Below are positions 28,538 to 41,883 of a DNA stretch of 64,000 nucleotides, piece by piece (within the stretch, counting starts at the first letter, position 1; each line of letters begins with the position of its first letter). The translations under genes were made by a program, and so were the position numbers. The DNA lies in NCBI RefSeq assembly GCF_000022905.1, contig NC_012590.1, positions 1,364,001 to 1,428,000 on the forward strand, written 5' to 3'. A model generated the notes under the pieces. That model ran no database searches. It was not told the origin of the DNA and saw nothing but the letters and a program-made list of their open reading frames with translations. The DNA comes from Corynebacterium aurimucosum ATCC 700975. GTDB taxonomy: Bacteria; Actinomycetota; Actinomycetes; Mycobacteriales; Mycobacteriaceae.

Positions 28538-29845
28538 ATGGTTGTAGTGCACATCCTCATCGTCCTTGCGGCGATTTATCTTGGTGCCCGAATCGGTTCA
28601 ATCGGCATTGGTATGGCCGGCGGCTTGGGCGTTCTACTTTTAGGCCTCACCGGCGTCCCCGTCACCCGCGAAGATATCCCTTTCGATGTCATTGGCATCA
28701 TCATGACCGTTATCGCGGCGATCGCTGCCATGCAGCGCGCCGGCGGCATGGACTATCTGGTCTACCTGGCAGAGAAGTTCCTTCGTAAAAACCCGAAGAA
28801 GATCACGTTCTATGCCCCGGTCGTCACGTGGCTGATGACCGTTCTGGCAGGTACTGGACACACCGCATTTTCCACGCTCCCGGTTATTGTCGAGGTGGCC
28901 AAGGAAGGCAAGGTCCGCCCCTCGCGCCCGTTGTCCATCGCGGTTGTTGCCTCGCAGATGGCCATCTGTGCCTCGCCTATCTCTGCGGCCGTCGTCTTGC
29001 TCGCCGGCCTGTTGGAGCCCATGGGCGTGGGCTATTTGCAGATCCTCGCCGTGCTCATTCCTGCGACGTTCCTCTCCATTTTCCCTGCCGCGTGGATTGC
29101 CAACCGTTCCGGCGCGGAGCTAGAAGAGGATCCCGTTTACCAAGAACGCAAGGCCCAAGGCCTGGTGAAGATGCCACAGGGCTCCCACAATTACAGCCCG
29201 ATGCAGGGCGCCAAGACCTCCGTGATCATCTTCCTGGTTGCCATCGTCATCGTTATGCTGTGGGCCACCCTAACCTCATCCCAGGTAGGACTCATCGAAG
29301 AGCCGACTCTGCCCCGTAACGAAGCCATTATGACGGTGATGCTCACTGCTGCAACCCTCATCGTGATGATCACCAAGATCTCCGCTGGCGACGTACTCAA
29401 TACCCCAGTGTTCAAGTCTGGCATGTCTGCCTGTATCTGTGTGCTGGGTGTGGCCTGGCTGGGCACCACGCTGATTAACCACTACATGGAGGACATCCAG
29501 GCCATCTCCGGCTCCGTCATCGAGTCCGCTCCATGGTTGCTGGCCATCGTGCTGTTCTTTGCTGCGGCGCTGCTGTACTCCCAGGCAGCCACCACCAAGG
29601 CTCTCATGCCTGCGGCCCTGGCCCTTGGTGTCAACCCGCTGACCGCTGTCGCTGCCTTCCCTGCGGTATCCGCGCTGTTCATTCTGCCGACGTACCCGAC
29701 CCTGTTGGCGGCCGTTGAAATGGATGACACTGGCTCGACCCGCATTGGCAAGGCTGTCTTCAACCACCCGTTCATCATTCCTGGCACTGTGAGCATCGTC
29801 TTGTCGGTCCTCCTGTGCTACGCCATCGGCGCAGTCATTCTTTAG
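28538..29845 (+). CDS. Anaerobic C4-dicarboxylate transporter, Dcu family
   Basis: A 435-residue inner-membrane carrier of the DcuA/DcuB family with about ten hydrophobic helices. Family segments are GGLGVLLLGLTGVPV, MQRAGGMDYLVYLAEKFLRK, GTGHTAFSTLPVIVEVA and QMAICASPISAAVV. Members exchange aspartate, fumarate, malate and succinate, chiefly during fumarate respiration or aspartate uptake. It follows aspA, which makes fumarate from aspartate, so aspartate/succinate exchange is a reasonable inference. A terminator separates it from aspA and it has its own leader. GGAG lies 7 nt before the ATG. I cannot distinguish DcuA from DcuB. Confidence 0.92.
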   Translation: MVVVHILIVLAAIYLGARIGSIGIGMAGGLGVLLLGLTGVPVTREDIPFDVIGIIMTVIAAIAAMQRAGGMDYLVYLAEKFLRKNPKKITFYAPVVTWLMTVLAGTGHTAFSTLPVIVEVAKEGKVRPSRPLSIAVVASQMAICASPISAAVVLLAGLLEPMGVGYLQILAVLIPATFLSIFPAAWIANRSGAELEEDPVYQERKAQGLVKMPQGSHNYSPMQGAKTSVIIFLVAIVIVMLWATLTSSQVGLIEEPTLPRNEAIMTVMLTAATLIVMITKISAGDVLNTPVFKSGMSACICVLGVAWLGTTLINHYMEDIQAISGSVIESAPWLLAIVLFFAAALLYSQAATTKALMPAALALGVNPLTAVAAFPAVSALFILPTYPTLLAAVEMDDTGSTRIGKAVFNHPFIIPGTVSIVLSVLLCYAIGAVIL

Positions 29846-29907
29846 CATTATCAAAATATTATTTGATGTTGCTCAAGACACTTCTTTAGCGCGCTAAGCT
29901 GGTGGGC

Positions 29908-31575
29908 ATGACTACGCAACCTTCCGATGTTGAGATCGCCCAAGCCCACCAGCTCGAACCCATCACTGATATTGCCGCCCGCGCCGGCATCCCGGCGCCC
30001 GCCCTTATCCCTTATGGGCAGCACAAAGCCAAGGTAGATATCACCCAAGTTGGGGATACCCCCGCCAACGGCAAACTCGTCCTCGTTACTGGTGTCTCGC
30101 CGACTCCGGCAGGTGAGGGCAAGTCCACCGTTCTTATCGGTTTGACCGATGCCCTCACGCAGCTGGGGAAGAAGGCTATCGTGGCGCTGCGCGAGCCTTC
30201 TCAAGGCCCCGTCATGGGTATCAAGGGCGGTGCCGCGGGAGGCGGCTACTCCCAGGTTGTCCCCATGGAGGACATCAACCTCCACTTCACGGGTGACTTC
30301 CACGCCATCTCTGCGGCCACCAATACCTTGGCCGCCATCATCGATAACCACATCCACCAAGGCAACGCGCTCAACATCGATCCGCGCCGCATCACCTGGC
30401 AGCGCTGTATCGACGTCAATGACCGCGCGCTACGCAATGTCGTCACCGGTCTTGGCGGCCCGGCTCACGGTGTACCGGGAGAGACCGGTTTCACCATTAC
30501 CGCGGCATCGGAAATCATGGCCATTCTCGGTCTCGCTACCGATTTGGCAGACCTGAAGAAGCGCCTCGGTGATATCACTGTGGGTTACACCTATGACCAA
30601 AAGCCGGTCACTGCCCGCGAGTTGGGGGCAGAAGGCGCACTCACCGCGCTGATGCGCGATGCACTCAACCCCAACCTAGTCCAGACCCTTGGCGGTACTC
30701 CCGCCTTTGTCCACGGCGGCCCCTTCGCCAACATCGCTCATGGCTGCAACACACTGTTGGCCACCCAGACTGCTATGCGCTTCGGCGATATCGTCCTCAC
30801 GGAAGCAGGTTTCGGGGCGGACCTCGGTGGCGAGAAATTCATGGACATCAAGTCCCGCTTCGGTGACCTTGATGTGGCCGGCGCGGTCGTCGTGGCCACG
30901 ATCCGTTCGCAGAAGTACAACGGTGGGCAGCCGCGCGAGGAGCTCACCACGGAGAACCTGGAAGCCCTGAAGAAGGGCGTGGTGAACCTAGAGCGCCACG
31001 TGGAGAATTTGCGCAAGTTCGGGCTTCAGCCAGTGGTCGCGCTCAACCTCTTCTGGAGCGATACCGAGGCCGAGCGCGAGTTCATGCGCCAGTGGGCGGC
31101 AGACTTTAAGGTCGCGCTTGAGGAAGCAGAGGTGTGGGCCAAGGGTGGCGCCGGCGCCACCGCGCTGGCTGAGCGCCTTCTGGACAACCTCTCCGAAGGT
31201 TCCTCCCGCCAGCTCTACGATCCGTCTGAAGGCATTGAGGCCTCCATCGACACCATCGCCACGGAAATCTACCGCGCCGAGCGAGTGGAGTATTCCTCCA
31301 AGGCTCTCAAGGACCTGAAGTACATCAAGGACAATGGTTGGGAGCAGTTTCCAGTCGTCATTTCCAAAACCCAGTACTCCTTCTCGGATGATCCGAGCCA
31401 GCTCGGCGCTCCGGAAGGCCACGTCCTCCACGTTCGCGAACTGCAGCCGCGCACCGGCGCTGGCTTCATCGTGGCGCTGACCGGTGATGTTATGACCATG
31501 CCGGGCCTTCCCAAGAAGCCTGCGGCGAACAACATCGATGTTGCCGCTGACGGTTCCATCTCTGGGTTGTTCTAA
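29908..31575 (+). CDS. fhs: Formate--tetrahydrofolate ligase
   Basis: A 555-residue ATP-dependent ligase that makes 10-formyl-tetrahydrofolate from formate. Signatures are the P-loop-like TPAGEGKSTVLIGLTDAL (about 66-83), EPSQGPVMGIKGGAAGGGYS (about 95-114), the active-site TGDFHAISAATN and GGTPAFVHGGPFANIAHGCN. The length is normal. The ATG lies 7 nt after TAAGCT (29895-29900) with no ribosome site, a predicted leaderless start; a GTG two codons upstream is unlikely. It is a single gene, convergent with the RecB-like nuclease gene at 31603. Confidence 0.97.
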   Translation: MTTQPSDVEIAQAHQLEPITDIAARAGIPAPALIPYGQHKAKVDITQVGDTPANGKLVLVTGVSPTPAGEGKSTVLIGLTDALTQLGKKAIVALREPSQGPVMGIKGGAAGGGYSQVVPMEDINLHFTGDFHAISAATNTLAAIIDNHIHQGNALNIDPRRITWQRCIDVNDRALRNVVTGLGGPAHGVPGETGFTITAASEIMAILGLATDLADLKKRLGDITVGYTYDQKPVTARELGAEGALTALMRDALNPNLVQTLGGTPAFVHGGPFANIAHGCNTLLATQTAMRFGDIVLTEAGFGADLGGEKFMDIKSRFGDLDVAGAVVVATIRSQKYNGGQPREELTTENLEALKKGVVNLERHVENLRKFGLQPVVALNLFWSDTEAEREFMRQWAADFKVALEEAEVWAKGGAGATALAERLLDNLSEGSSRQLYDPSEGIEASIDTIATEIYRAERVEYSSKALKDLKYIKDNGWEQFPVVISKTQYSFSDDPSQLGAPEGHVLHVRELQPRTGAGFIVALTGDVMTMPGLPKKPAANNIDVAADGSISGLF

Positions 31576-31602
31576 ACCACGGCCCGGTTTACGCGGCGCA
31601 GT

Positions 31603-32406
31603 CTACGAACTTTGGCCTGGCCACCCGGGATACTCGGGTGGCGTACCGCCGAAGGCGGGGCAAAGATCCTGAAAGGAACACCAGCCGCACAGCTTCGAGG
31701 TCTTTGGCCTAAAGTCTCCGGTCTTGCCATCGCCTTCGATCTTGGCCCAGAGCTCACCTAGGTCACGCTCGAAATACTCGAGTTCCTCCGGCCCAGGCGT
31801 GAGGAACATCGAATCCAAGACCTTGAGGTACATCAGCCGCAGCTGCGTAGGGATGGTGCCGAGTAGCCGCCAGTACACCAGCGCGTAGAAATTCATTTGG
31901 AACTGCGCGTCCTGGGAATAACGGGGGAGTGGCTTCTTTCCGGTCTTATAGTCCACCACGCGTACCTCGCCGGTAGGGGCAACGTCGACGCGGTCAATGA
32001 ACCCGCGGACCGGCACGCCGTTCGGCAGGACGGTGTCGACGTACATTTCGCACTCGTGGGCGTCGAAACCTTGGGGGTTTTCCATCTGGAAGTAACCCTT
32101 GATGAGCTCGCGTGCTTCGACGAAGAAGTCCAACTCCTCGGGTTCTGGTACCAATTCACGCAGTTCCGGATCGGATTCGAGCATCACCGCCCATTCAGGC
32201 TTGATCATCTTCACCGCGGCCGGGTACTCACGTTGCTCGCGGGGTAGCTGGTGCATCTTCTCCAGCACAGCGTGGACCAGTGTTCCCTTGACCTGAGCTT
32301 TTGTCTTAGGTTCAGGCAGCTTGTCAATGGCCCGGAAACGATAGAGCAAAGGGCATTGCTTGTAATCGGAGGCACGGGAAGGGGAGAGGGCTAGTCTTTT
32401 CGGCAT
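31603..32406 (-). CDS. RecB family exonuclease (Cas4/PD-(D/E)XK type)
   Basis: A 267-residue nuclease of the PDDEXK_1 superfamily. It begins with the family opening MPKRLALSPSRASDYKQCPL, has the helical GTLVHAVLEKM, the catalytic core GFIDRVDV...VRVVDYKTGKKP (Asp and the D-x-K pattern, about residues 149-176) and a C-terminal Cys cluster KLCGWCSFQDLCPAF. With the first Cys of YKQCPLL this gives the four cysteines of an iron-sulfur cluster, as in AddB/Cas4 proteins. No CRISPR or AddAB genes are nearby. The ATG has GAGGA 5 nt upstream; longer readings lack support. It probably acts in DNA repair. Confidence 0.88.
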   Translation of the reverse strand: MPKRLALSPSRASDYKQCPLLYRFRAIDKLPEPKTKAQVKGTLVHAVLEKMHQLPREQREYPAAVKMIKPEWAVMLESDPELRELVPEPEELDFFVEARELIKGYFQMENPQGFDAHECEMYVDTVLPNGVPVRGFIDRVDVAPTGEVRVVDYKTGKKPLPRYSQDAQFQMNFYALVYWRLLGTIPTQLRLMYLKVLDSMFLTPGPEELEYFERDLGELWAKIEGDGKTGDFRPKTSKLCGWCSFQDLCPAFGGTPPEYPGWPGQSS

Positions 32407-32482
32407 AATGTTCCTCAGCCTAGTGCATAGGCAACCTCGTTCCCGCCCGCATCTCCCGGCGGTCCGTGGCAAGCTAGTAGGC

Positions 32483-33745
32483 ATGAGCACTACGCAAGAT
32501 TTTCTCGATTTCATCGCCGCCAGTCCCTCCTCCTATCACGCGGCTGAGGAGGTAGCGCGCACGCTCGTTGATGCGGGCTTTAGCCGCCAAGACGAGTCTG
32601 CCGAGTGGTCGGCAGCACCAGGCGGTCACGTCATGGTCCGGGGTGGTGCGGTCATGGCTTGGTTCGTCCCCGAAGGTGCCGGTCCGGATTCGGGTTTCCG
32701 GATTATCGGCTCCCATACTGATTCGCCCGGTCTTGCTCTCAAGCCCACCCCGGATTTCGACTCCGCCGGTTGGCAGCAGGTAGCCGTGGAGGTTTATGGC
32801 GGAGTCCTTCTCCACAGCTGGTTTGACCGCGAGCTCACCGTCGGTGGTCAAGTCGTCCTGCGCGATGGCACCCGCCACTTGGTCAATACCGGCCCCTTGC
32901 TGCGCTTGCCTTCGCTGGCTATCCACCTCTACCGCAAGGATGAATTCAAACCGGATCGCCAGCGCCACATGCAGCCGGTGCTCTCCGTGGGCACACCGGA
33001 AACGTCGGTGATGGGGGCCGTCGGCAAGCAGCTCGGCGTAGACCCAGAGGATATCGCTTCCTTCAACCTGATTACCGCGGATGCTCAGCGCGGTGAGGTC
33101 TTTGGCGCCGGCGAAAAGCTCATCGCTGCCGGGCGCATGGACAACCTTTCTTCCGTTCATGCTTCGCTGCGTGCCTTGCTCGCTGCTGCGAAGAACGCCG
33201 ATTCCATCGAGCACAAGGACATCCTCGTCATGGCGGCCTTTGACCATGAAGAGGTGGGCTCCTCTTCGCGCTATGGCGCGGGTGGTCCGATTCTCGGGGA
33301 CATCCTCACTCGCACCGCGCGGGCGCTCGGCGCCAATGAGGAGCAGCGCTTCCAGATGTTCGCGCGCTCCAGCTGCGTGTCTGCGGACGCCGCCCACTCC
33401 GTGCACCCCAACTACGCGGAGAAGCACGATCCCACGCACCACCCGATCATCGGCCAGGGCCCGGTCACCAAGATCAACGGCAACCAGCGCTACGCCTCCG
33501 ATGCCAACACTGTGGCCCTGTGGGAATCCGCCTGCCGCCGTGCGGACGTTCCGGTCCAGCGCTTCGTGGGTAATAACGACGTGCCCTGTGGCTCCACCAT
33601 TGGTCCGATTTCCGCCACCCGCCTGGGCATCCCCACCGTCGACGTCGGTGTGCCGATGCTTTCGATGCACTCCGCCCGCGAGCTAGTGGGCGAGCGCGAC
33701 CAACTATGGCTTGGTAACGCCCTTGAGGCATACTTGGTGGGTTAA
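32483..33745 (+). CDS. M18 family aminopeptidase (aspartyl aminopeptidase type)
   Basis: A 420-residue zinc metallopeptidase of family M18. Metal and catalytic segments are GSHTDSPGLALKP (first His/Asp), AGRMDNLSSVHASL (bridging Asp), AAFDHEEVGSSSRYGAGG (catalytic Glu pair) and PMLSMHSARELVG near the C-terminus (final His). The family removes N-terminal acidic or other residues from peptides in the cytosol. It starts at ATG 32483; CAAGCT lies 7 nt before it, one base from a proper TANNNT box. It is divergent from the nuclease gene and followed by trmI on the same strand 38 nt on. Confidence 0.93.
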   Translation: MSTTQDFLDFIAASPSSYHAAEEVARTLVDAGFSRQDESAEWSAAPGGHVMVRGGAVMAWFVPEGAGPDSGFRIIGSHTDSPGLALKPTPDFDSAGWQQVAVEVYGGVLLHSWFDRELTVGGQVVLRDGTRHLVNTGPLLRLPSLAIHLYRKDEFKPDRQRHMQPVLSVGTPETSVMGAVGKQLGVDPEDIASFNLITADAQRGEVFGAGEKLIAAGRMDNLSSVHASLRALLAAAKNADSIEHKDILVMAAFDHEEVGSSSRYGAGGPILGDILTRTARALGANEEQRFQMFARSSCVSADAAHSVHPNYAEKHDPTHHPIIGQGPVTKINGNQRYASDANTVALWESACRRADVPVQRFVGNNDVPCGSTIGPISATRLGIPTVDVGVPMLSMHSARELVGERDQLWLGNALEAYLVG

Positions 33746-33783
33746 TCCTTGCCACCCCAAACTATGTGAAAGGTTCCCACGCC

Positions 33784-37782
<3,999 letters not shown>

Positions 37783-37818
37783 CGCAGCATTTTCCCCTCG
37801 CGAAAGGAGCTCTAGACA

Positions 37819-38010
37819 ATGAGCGGACAGCAGTCTCAGATCAACGCCGGTGGCGGCAACGGTCAAGGAGGCGACACTCCGGAGTTCGACGCCGGACAAG
37901 TCAGCATCAACAGCGCGGGTACCGATGACCTCCTCGATGAGATTGACGGCCTTTTGGAGTCCAATGCCGAGGAGTTCGTTCGCTCCTACGTCCAAAAGGG
38001 CGGCGAATAA
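37819..38010 (+). CDS. pup: Prokaryotic ubiquitin-like protein Pup
   Basis: A 63-residue disordered protein tag. The conserved C-terminal half includes [20 protein letters not shown] and the end SYVQKGGE. The final residue is encoded as Glu, not Gln, so PafA can attach it without prior deamidation. The N-terminus is Gly/Gln-rich. AAAGGAG lies 9 nt before the ATG. It sits between dop and pafA, 2 nt before the pafA start, with no prcB or prcA genes between. Confidence 0.97.
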   Translation: MSGQQSQINAGGGNGQGGDTPEFDAGQVSINSAGTDDLLDEIDGLLESNAEEFVRSYVQKGGE

Positions 38011-38012
38011 AG

Positions 38013-39440
38013 GTGGAGCAGCCCTCCGATAGCGCCCCCGTTTACGCACGGCGGATTATGGGCATCGAGACCGAGTACGGCATTACTGCGAGCGCAAGCA
38101 ATGGACAGCGGGTGATGTCCCCGGATGAGATCGCCCGCGTGCTTTTCCGGCCCATCGTGTCGAAGTACTCTTCCTCCAATATCTTCAGCCCTAACGCTTC
38201 CCGCCTCTACCTTGACGTGGGCTCCCACCCGGAGATCGCTACCGCGGAGTGCGATAGCTTAAGCCAGCTCATTGCCTATGAGCGCGCCGGCGATGCCATG
38301 GTCAACCGCATGGCCGTGCAGGCAGAGGAAACCCTGGCGGACGAGGGGGAGAAGCGCGCCGTCTACTTGTTCAAGAACAATGTGGACTCTGCGGGCAATT
38401 CCTACGGCTGCCATGAGAACTACCTCATCGGCCGCCATGTGGTGCTTAAGGACCTTGGCAAAGCTCTCCTGCCGTTCATGATCACTCGCCAGCTCATCTG
38501 TGGCGTAGGAATGATTAGACCCGCCAAGGGAGATGATCCGGCCTGTTTCGTGCTCTCACAGCGCGCCGACCAAGTCTGGGAGGGCGTGTCCTCTGCGACG
38601 ACTCGCTCGCGCCCGATCATCAATACTCGCGATGAACCGCATGGTGATTCCAAGCGTTTCCGCCGCATGCACGTCATCGTCGGTGACTCCAACATGGCTG
38701 AGCCCACGATGGCTCTCAAAGTAGGCTCGACGCTGCTCATGCTGGAGATGCTGGAGGCCGGTTTTGAGGTGCCGAATCTCTCGGTTCTCGAACCTATTCA
38801 GCACATCCGCGCCATCGCGCTCGACCCAACCGGCCGCACCGAGCTTCCGCTCGAAGGAGGCGGCAGCACCACCGCGCTCGCCGTGCAACAGGAGCTCTGC
38901 ACCGCCGCCGAGCGCTGGCTGGAGCACCGCGAGGAAGCAGGTACTCCGACGACTGAGTTGGCCCGTGTTGTGGACTTGTGGAAGCGCACCCTCCAGGCCA
39001 TTGACACTCAGGATTTCTCCAGCGTTGACCGCGAGATCGATTGGGTCATCAAGCGCAGCCTGCTGAACCGCTACCGCGATCGCCTGGGCGGGGATTGGGC
39101 ACACCCCAAGCTGGCCCAGATCGACCTGACCTACCACGACATCCGCCCAGGCCGCGGCCTCTACAGCGTGCTGGAGCAGCGCGGCATGGTAGAGCGCTGG
39201 ATCGACGATGCTGCAATCGATGCCGCCATCGACACAGCCCCGCAGACCACCCGCGCCAAGCTGCGCGGGGAATTTCTCGCTGTCGCCCGCGAGCTCGATG
39301 CCGCGGTAACGGTGGATTGGACGCGGATGAAGGTCAACCGGCCTGAACCGATGACCGAGGAGTTCTCCGATCCCTTTGTATCCGAGGACCCGCGCCTAGA
39401 TGGGTTGTTAGACTACATGCGTTCGCACCCAGGCTCGTAG
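38013..39440 (+). CDS. pafA: Pup--protein ligase PafA
   Basis: A 475-residue glutamine-synthetase-like ligase that activates the Pup C-terminal Glu with ATP and joins it to substrate lysines. It shows RRIMGIETEYGITASASNG, RLYLDVGSHPEIATAECD (active-site His/Glu), FKNNVDSAGNSYGCHENYL and RPIINTRDEPHGDSKRFRRM. The start is GTG two nt after the pup stop; the ribosome site is weak (AATAAAG), so coupling to pup translation is likely. The C-terminal small domain after about residue 400 is present (EFLAVARELDAAVTVDW). Confidence 0.96.
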   Translation: MEQPSDSAPVYARRIMGIETEYGITASASNGQRVMSPDEIARVLFRPIVSKYSSSNIFSPNASRLYLDVGSHPEIATAECDSLSQLIAYERAGDAMVNRMAVQAEETLADEGEKRAVYLFKNNVDSAGNSYGCHENYLIGRHVVLKDLGKALLPFMITRQLICGVGMIRPAKGDDPACFVLSQRADQVWEGVSSATTRSRPIINTRDEPHGDSKRFRRMHVIVGDSNMAEPTMALKVGSTLLMLEMLEAGFEVPNLSVLEPIQHIRAIALDPTGRTELPLEGGGSTTALAVQQELCTAAERWLEHREEAGTPTTELARVVDLWKRTLQAIDTQDFSSVDREIDWVIKRSLLNRYRDRLGGDWAHPKLAQIDLTYHDIRPGRGLYSVLEQRGMVERWIDDAAIDAAIDTAPQTTRAKLRGEFLAVARELDAAVTVDWTRMKVNRPEPMTEEFSDPFVSEDPRLDGLLDYMRSHPGS

Positions 39441-39471
39441 AGCCTTAGAGCTGATCAAGGAACCTGCCACT

Positions 39472-40488
39472 ATGCCCTCAGCAGATCGCACTGCAGCCCG
39501 GACGCCGGTCAGAGACCGCGCTATCGAAAGGCTCACCAACCTCACCTTTGCCCTCCACGGCGCAGCGCACCAAGGCGGGGTTCCGGACCGCAGCGCGGCG
39601 TGGATCCGCAGCCACGTCGAGGGCTACCAGTCACGCAGCGACGAGGCCTTTCACAAGCAGCTTTCCCGCGACATCCTGACGCTCCAGCGCGCCGGTGTGC
39701 CAGTGGTACACAGCAGTGGCGTGGAGGGTTCGCTGTACCGGCTCGACCCCGAAAGCTACCAGCTGCCTCCCGTCGATTTCACGCCGGAAGAAGCCATGGT
39801 GTTGGGCGTTGCCGGCGGCATTGGCACACCAGGCGGTTTGAGCGATTTCAGTCTCTCAGCGTGGACCAAGCTCGCGGCCTCAGGTGCCTCCCGCGACTTG
39901 AGCGGAGCGCCCATCTACACCGCAGTCAACGACATGACCAGGCTGAGTCCAGAGCTCGTTACTGGAGTCATCACCGCAGTACGAGCTGGGCTGCGCATAT
40001 CCTTTGATTACCACGCCACACCCTCTGCCGAAGCGGTTCGCCGCCACATGGATCCATGGGGGCTGGTCAACCACCGTGATCGCGTCTATCTCGTGGGGTG
40101 GGATGTGGACCGCGATGCACCCCGTACTTTTCGTGCTACCCGCGTGGACAACGTCAGGCGCTCGCGCGCTGCGGCCACGCATCTCGAGCCCACTGCACCA
40201 CTGCAAGAACTCGTTGTGGAGGCACTAGACCGCGGGGATACCGTCGATGCCCTCCTTGAGGTACCGCAGGGACAAGCCGCGGAGCTGGTCGACGCCGGAT
40301 GCAGGCGCGAGGACAACCTCGTTGAATTAACCGGTGTGCAGCGGGATTGGCTTGTGCGCACCGCTGCTGGCTATGCACCAGATGTCGTGGTTATCGAGCC
40401 GCCCGAGGTTCGTGCCGACATCATCGCACTCCTAAGTGTCGGTGATACCCCTTCATCAGCGTCTGGCGAGGAGGCCCGCCATGGTTGA
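39472..40488 (+). CDS. pafB: WYL-domain regulator PafB
   Basis: A 338-residue transcription factor subunit: N-terminal winged HTH (ERLTNLTFALHGAA to SRDILTLQRAGVPV), a helical extension, then a WYL domain (ISFDYHATPSAEAVRRHMDP, followed by YLVGWDVDRDAPRTFRATRV) and a C-terminal WCX part. PafB pairs with PafC as the PafBC activator of the mycobacterial DNA-damage response, with ssDNA sensed through the WYL domains (established for mycobacteria). The gene follows pafA by 31 nt and overlaps pafC by 8 nt. AAGGA precedes the ATG. Confidence 0.93.
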   Translation: MPSADRTAARTPVRDRAIERLTNLTFALHGAAHQGGVPDRSAAWIRSHVEGYQSRSDEAFHKQLSRDILTLQRAGVPVVHSSGVEGSLYRLDPESYQLPPVDFTPEEAMVLGVAGGIGTPGGLSDFSLSAWTKLAASGASRDLSGAPIYTAVNDMTRLSPELVTGVITAVRAGLRISFDYHATPSAEAVRRHMDPWGLVNHRDRVYLVGWDVDRDAPRTFRATRVDNVRRSRAAATHLEPTAPLQELVVEALDRGDTVDALLEVPQGQAAELVDAGCRREDNLVELTGVQRDWLVRTAAGYAPDVVVIEPPEVRADIIALLSVGDTPSSASGEEARHG

Positions 40489-41446
40489 TCAACCCCGCAA
40501 GCTGCAGTCCCTCGTTCGCTCACTTAACCTCATCCCATACCTTCGTAACCACCCGGGGTTGACTCCGATGGAGGCTGCTGAGGACTTGGGGATGACCCCT
40601 GCTGAACTTAAGGATGCTATCGACCGTCTCTTCTGCTCCGGTGTCGGCCGCAATACTGAGGACCTCATTGACTTAAGCTTTAGCTACCGCGATGGCATCG
40701 AGATTTACAACGACCAGGGCCTAACCCAGGCATTACGACTGACCCCAACAGAGGCCGGCGCCTTGCTACTGACGCTCGAGTCCCTCGAGGCAATGCCGGG
40801 GCTTGTCGACGTCTCCGCGGTCCACTCTGCCGCCGCGAAACTGCGTGAGATCATGGATGAAAAGACCGCCGCTATCTATGATTCCCTGGCCACGACCGAT
40901 CCCGAAGAGTCTGAGGTGCAAGCGGCGTTGGCGGGGGCCGTCGACAAGCGCCGGCAGGTCCGTTTCACCTATTGGAGCATGTCCTCCAACCGCACCAGCG
41001 AGCGCACCGTGCACCCGGCACGAATATTCATCGTGGACGGCGAGCCCTATTTAGTGGCCTGGGATGAATCGGTGGGGGAGCACCGCACGTTCCGCCTCGA
41101 CCGCATGAGTGATGTCGAAGTCCTCGACGCGACCGCCACACCACGCGTACGTGAATTGGATTTCAACCCAGATTCACCCTTTGGTCTAGATCACACTCTT
41201 GTTGCAGAGCTGGAGATTCACCAAGAATTCACCTGGCTGGCAGAGCACTACGACATCACGCTTGAGGAGCCGCTGGAAAATGGCTTCATAGCTGCCACGA
41301 TGCCCGTCGGTTCTGAAGCATGGTTCAGCCGCTTCGTCCTCGGTCAAGCAGATCGAATGCGGGTCGTGGGGCCACCGAAGCTCATCGATGCTATTTCGCA
41401 ACATAGAAAACGGGCGTTAGAACGTTATACTCAACTGCCAGACTAA
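40481..41446 (+). CDS. pafC: WYL-domain regulator PafC
   Basis: A 321-residue partner of PafB: N-terminal winged HTH ([20 protein letters not shown] and [20 protein letters not shown]), then a WYL domain ([20 protein letters not shown], followed by [20 protein letters not shown]) and a WCX domain. The ATG at 40481 lies in the pafB coding end, preceded by GAGGAGG at 6 nt, so translation is coupled to pafB. The longer reading from a GTG 15 codons upstream is not needed. tatA follows after 82 nt. Confidence 0.93.
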   Translation: MVDQPRKLQSLVRSLNLIPYLRNHPGLTPMEAAEDLGMTPAELKDAIDRLFCSGVGRNTEDLIDLSFSYRDGIEIYNDQGLTQALRLTPTEAGALLLTLESLEAMPGLVDVSAVHSAAAKLREIMDEKTAAIYDSLATTDPEESEVQAALAGAVDKRRQVRFTYWSMSSNRTSERTVHPARIFIVDGEPYLVAWDESVGEHRTFRLDRMSDVEVLDATATPRVRELDFNPDSPFGLDHTLVAELEIHQEFTWLAEHYDITLEEPLENGFIAATMPVGSEAWFSRFVLGQADRMRVVGPPKLIDAISQHRKRALERYTQLPD

Positions 41447-41528
41447 GAGCACTTCTGTGTGCAGACTGCCCAGCCCCGCTGTGTGGACCTGTACGCTTCA
41501 TCTACCAAGAAAGAAGAGGCACCCCCCA

Positions 41529-41792
41529 ATGACTGTGGGACCTATGGAAATTGGCCTTATTGTTCTCGTCATCGTGCTGCTATTCGGCGCCAAGAAGCTG
41601 CCAGAGCTCGCTCGCTCCATGGGCCGCTCCATGCGCATCTTTAAGTCCGAAGTCAATGAGATGAGGGAAGAGAACAACTCGGCTCAGCAACAGGGCCAGA
41701 TTGCTGCCTCCAAGAAGAACGATGAGGACTTCTGGAACAGCCCGGAGATGCAGCCGCGCACTTCCAATCCGGCTGACGGAAACCAAAACTAA
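41529..41792 (+). CDS. tatA: Sec-independent translocase subunit TatA
   Basis: An 87-residue TatA: one N-terminal membrane helix ([20 protein letters not shown], about 6-25) with the F-G-A-K-K-L-P hinge, an amphipathic helix ([20 protein letters not shown]) and a polar tail. It forms the twin-arginine export pore with TatC. AAGAGG lies 9 nt before the ATG. It sits between pafC and tatC as in mycobacteria; a strong hairpin separates it from tatC. Confidence 0.97.
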   Translation: MTVGPMEIGLIVLVIVLLFGAKKLPELARSMGRSMRIFKSEVNEMREENNSAQQQGQIAASKKNDEDFWNSPEMQPRTSNPADGNQN

Positions 41793-41802
41793 TAATCTTT
41801 CT

Positions 41803-41858
41803 CGGCGGGCAGGCCGCATTTCGAGTCCCTCGGCGTGCTGAGGCCTCGCCTGCCGCCG
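41803..41858 (+). terminator. Hairpin between tatA and tatC
   Basis: CGGCGGGCAGGC pairs with GCCTGCCGCCG across a 33-nt loop that can itself fold. A short TTTT lies 10 nt further on. It may set the ratio of TatA to TatC by attenuation or RNA processing. Confidence 0.55.
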
Positions 41859-41883
41859 TGGGCTTTTCTGTGGAGGTCTTGCT

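Noticed and set aside
31603..32406. Cas4-like nuclease as part of a CRISPR or defence system
   Set aside because: No cas genes, repeats or other defence genes are nearby; it is a widespread stand-alone RecB-type nuclease in Actinobacteria.
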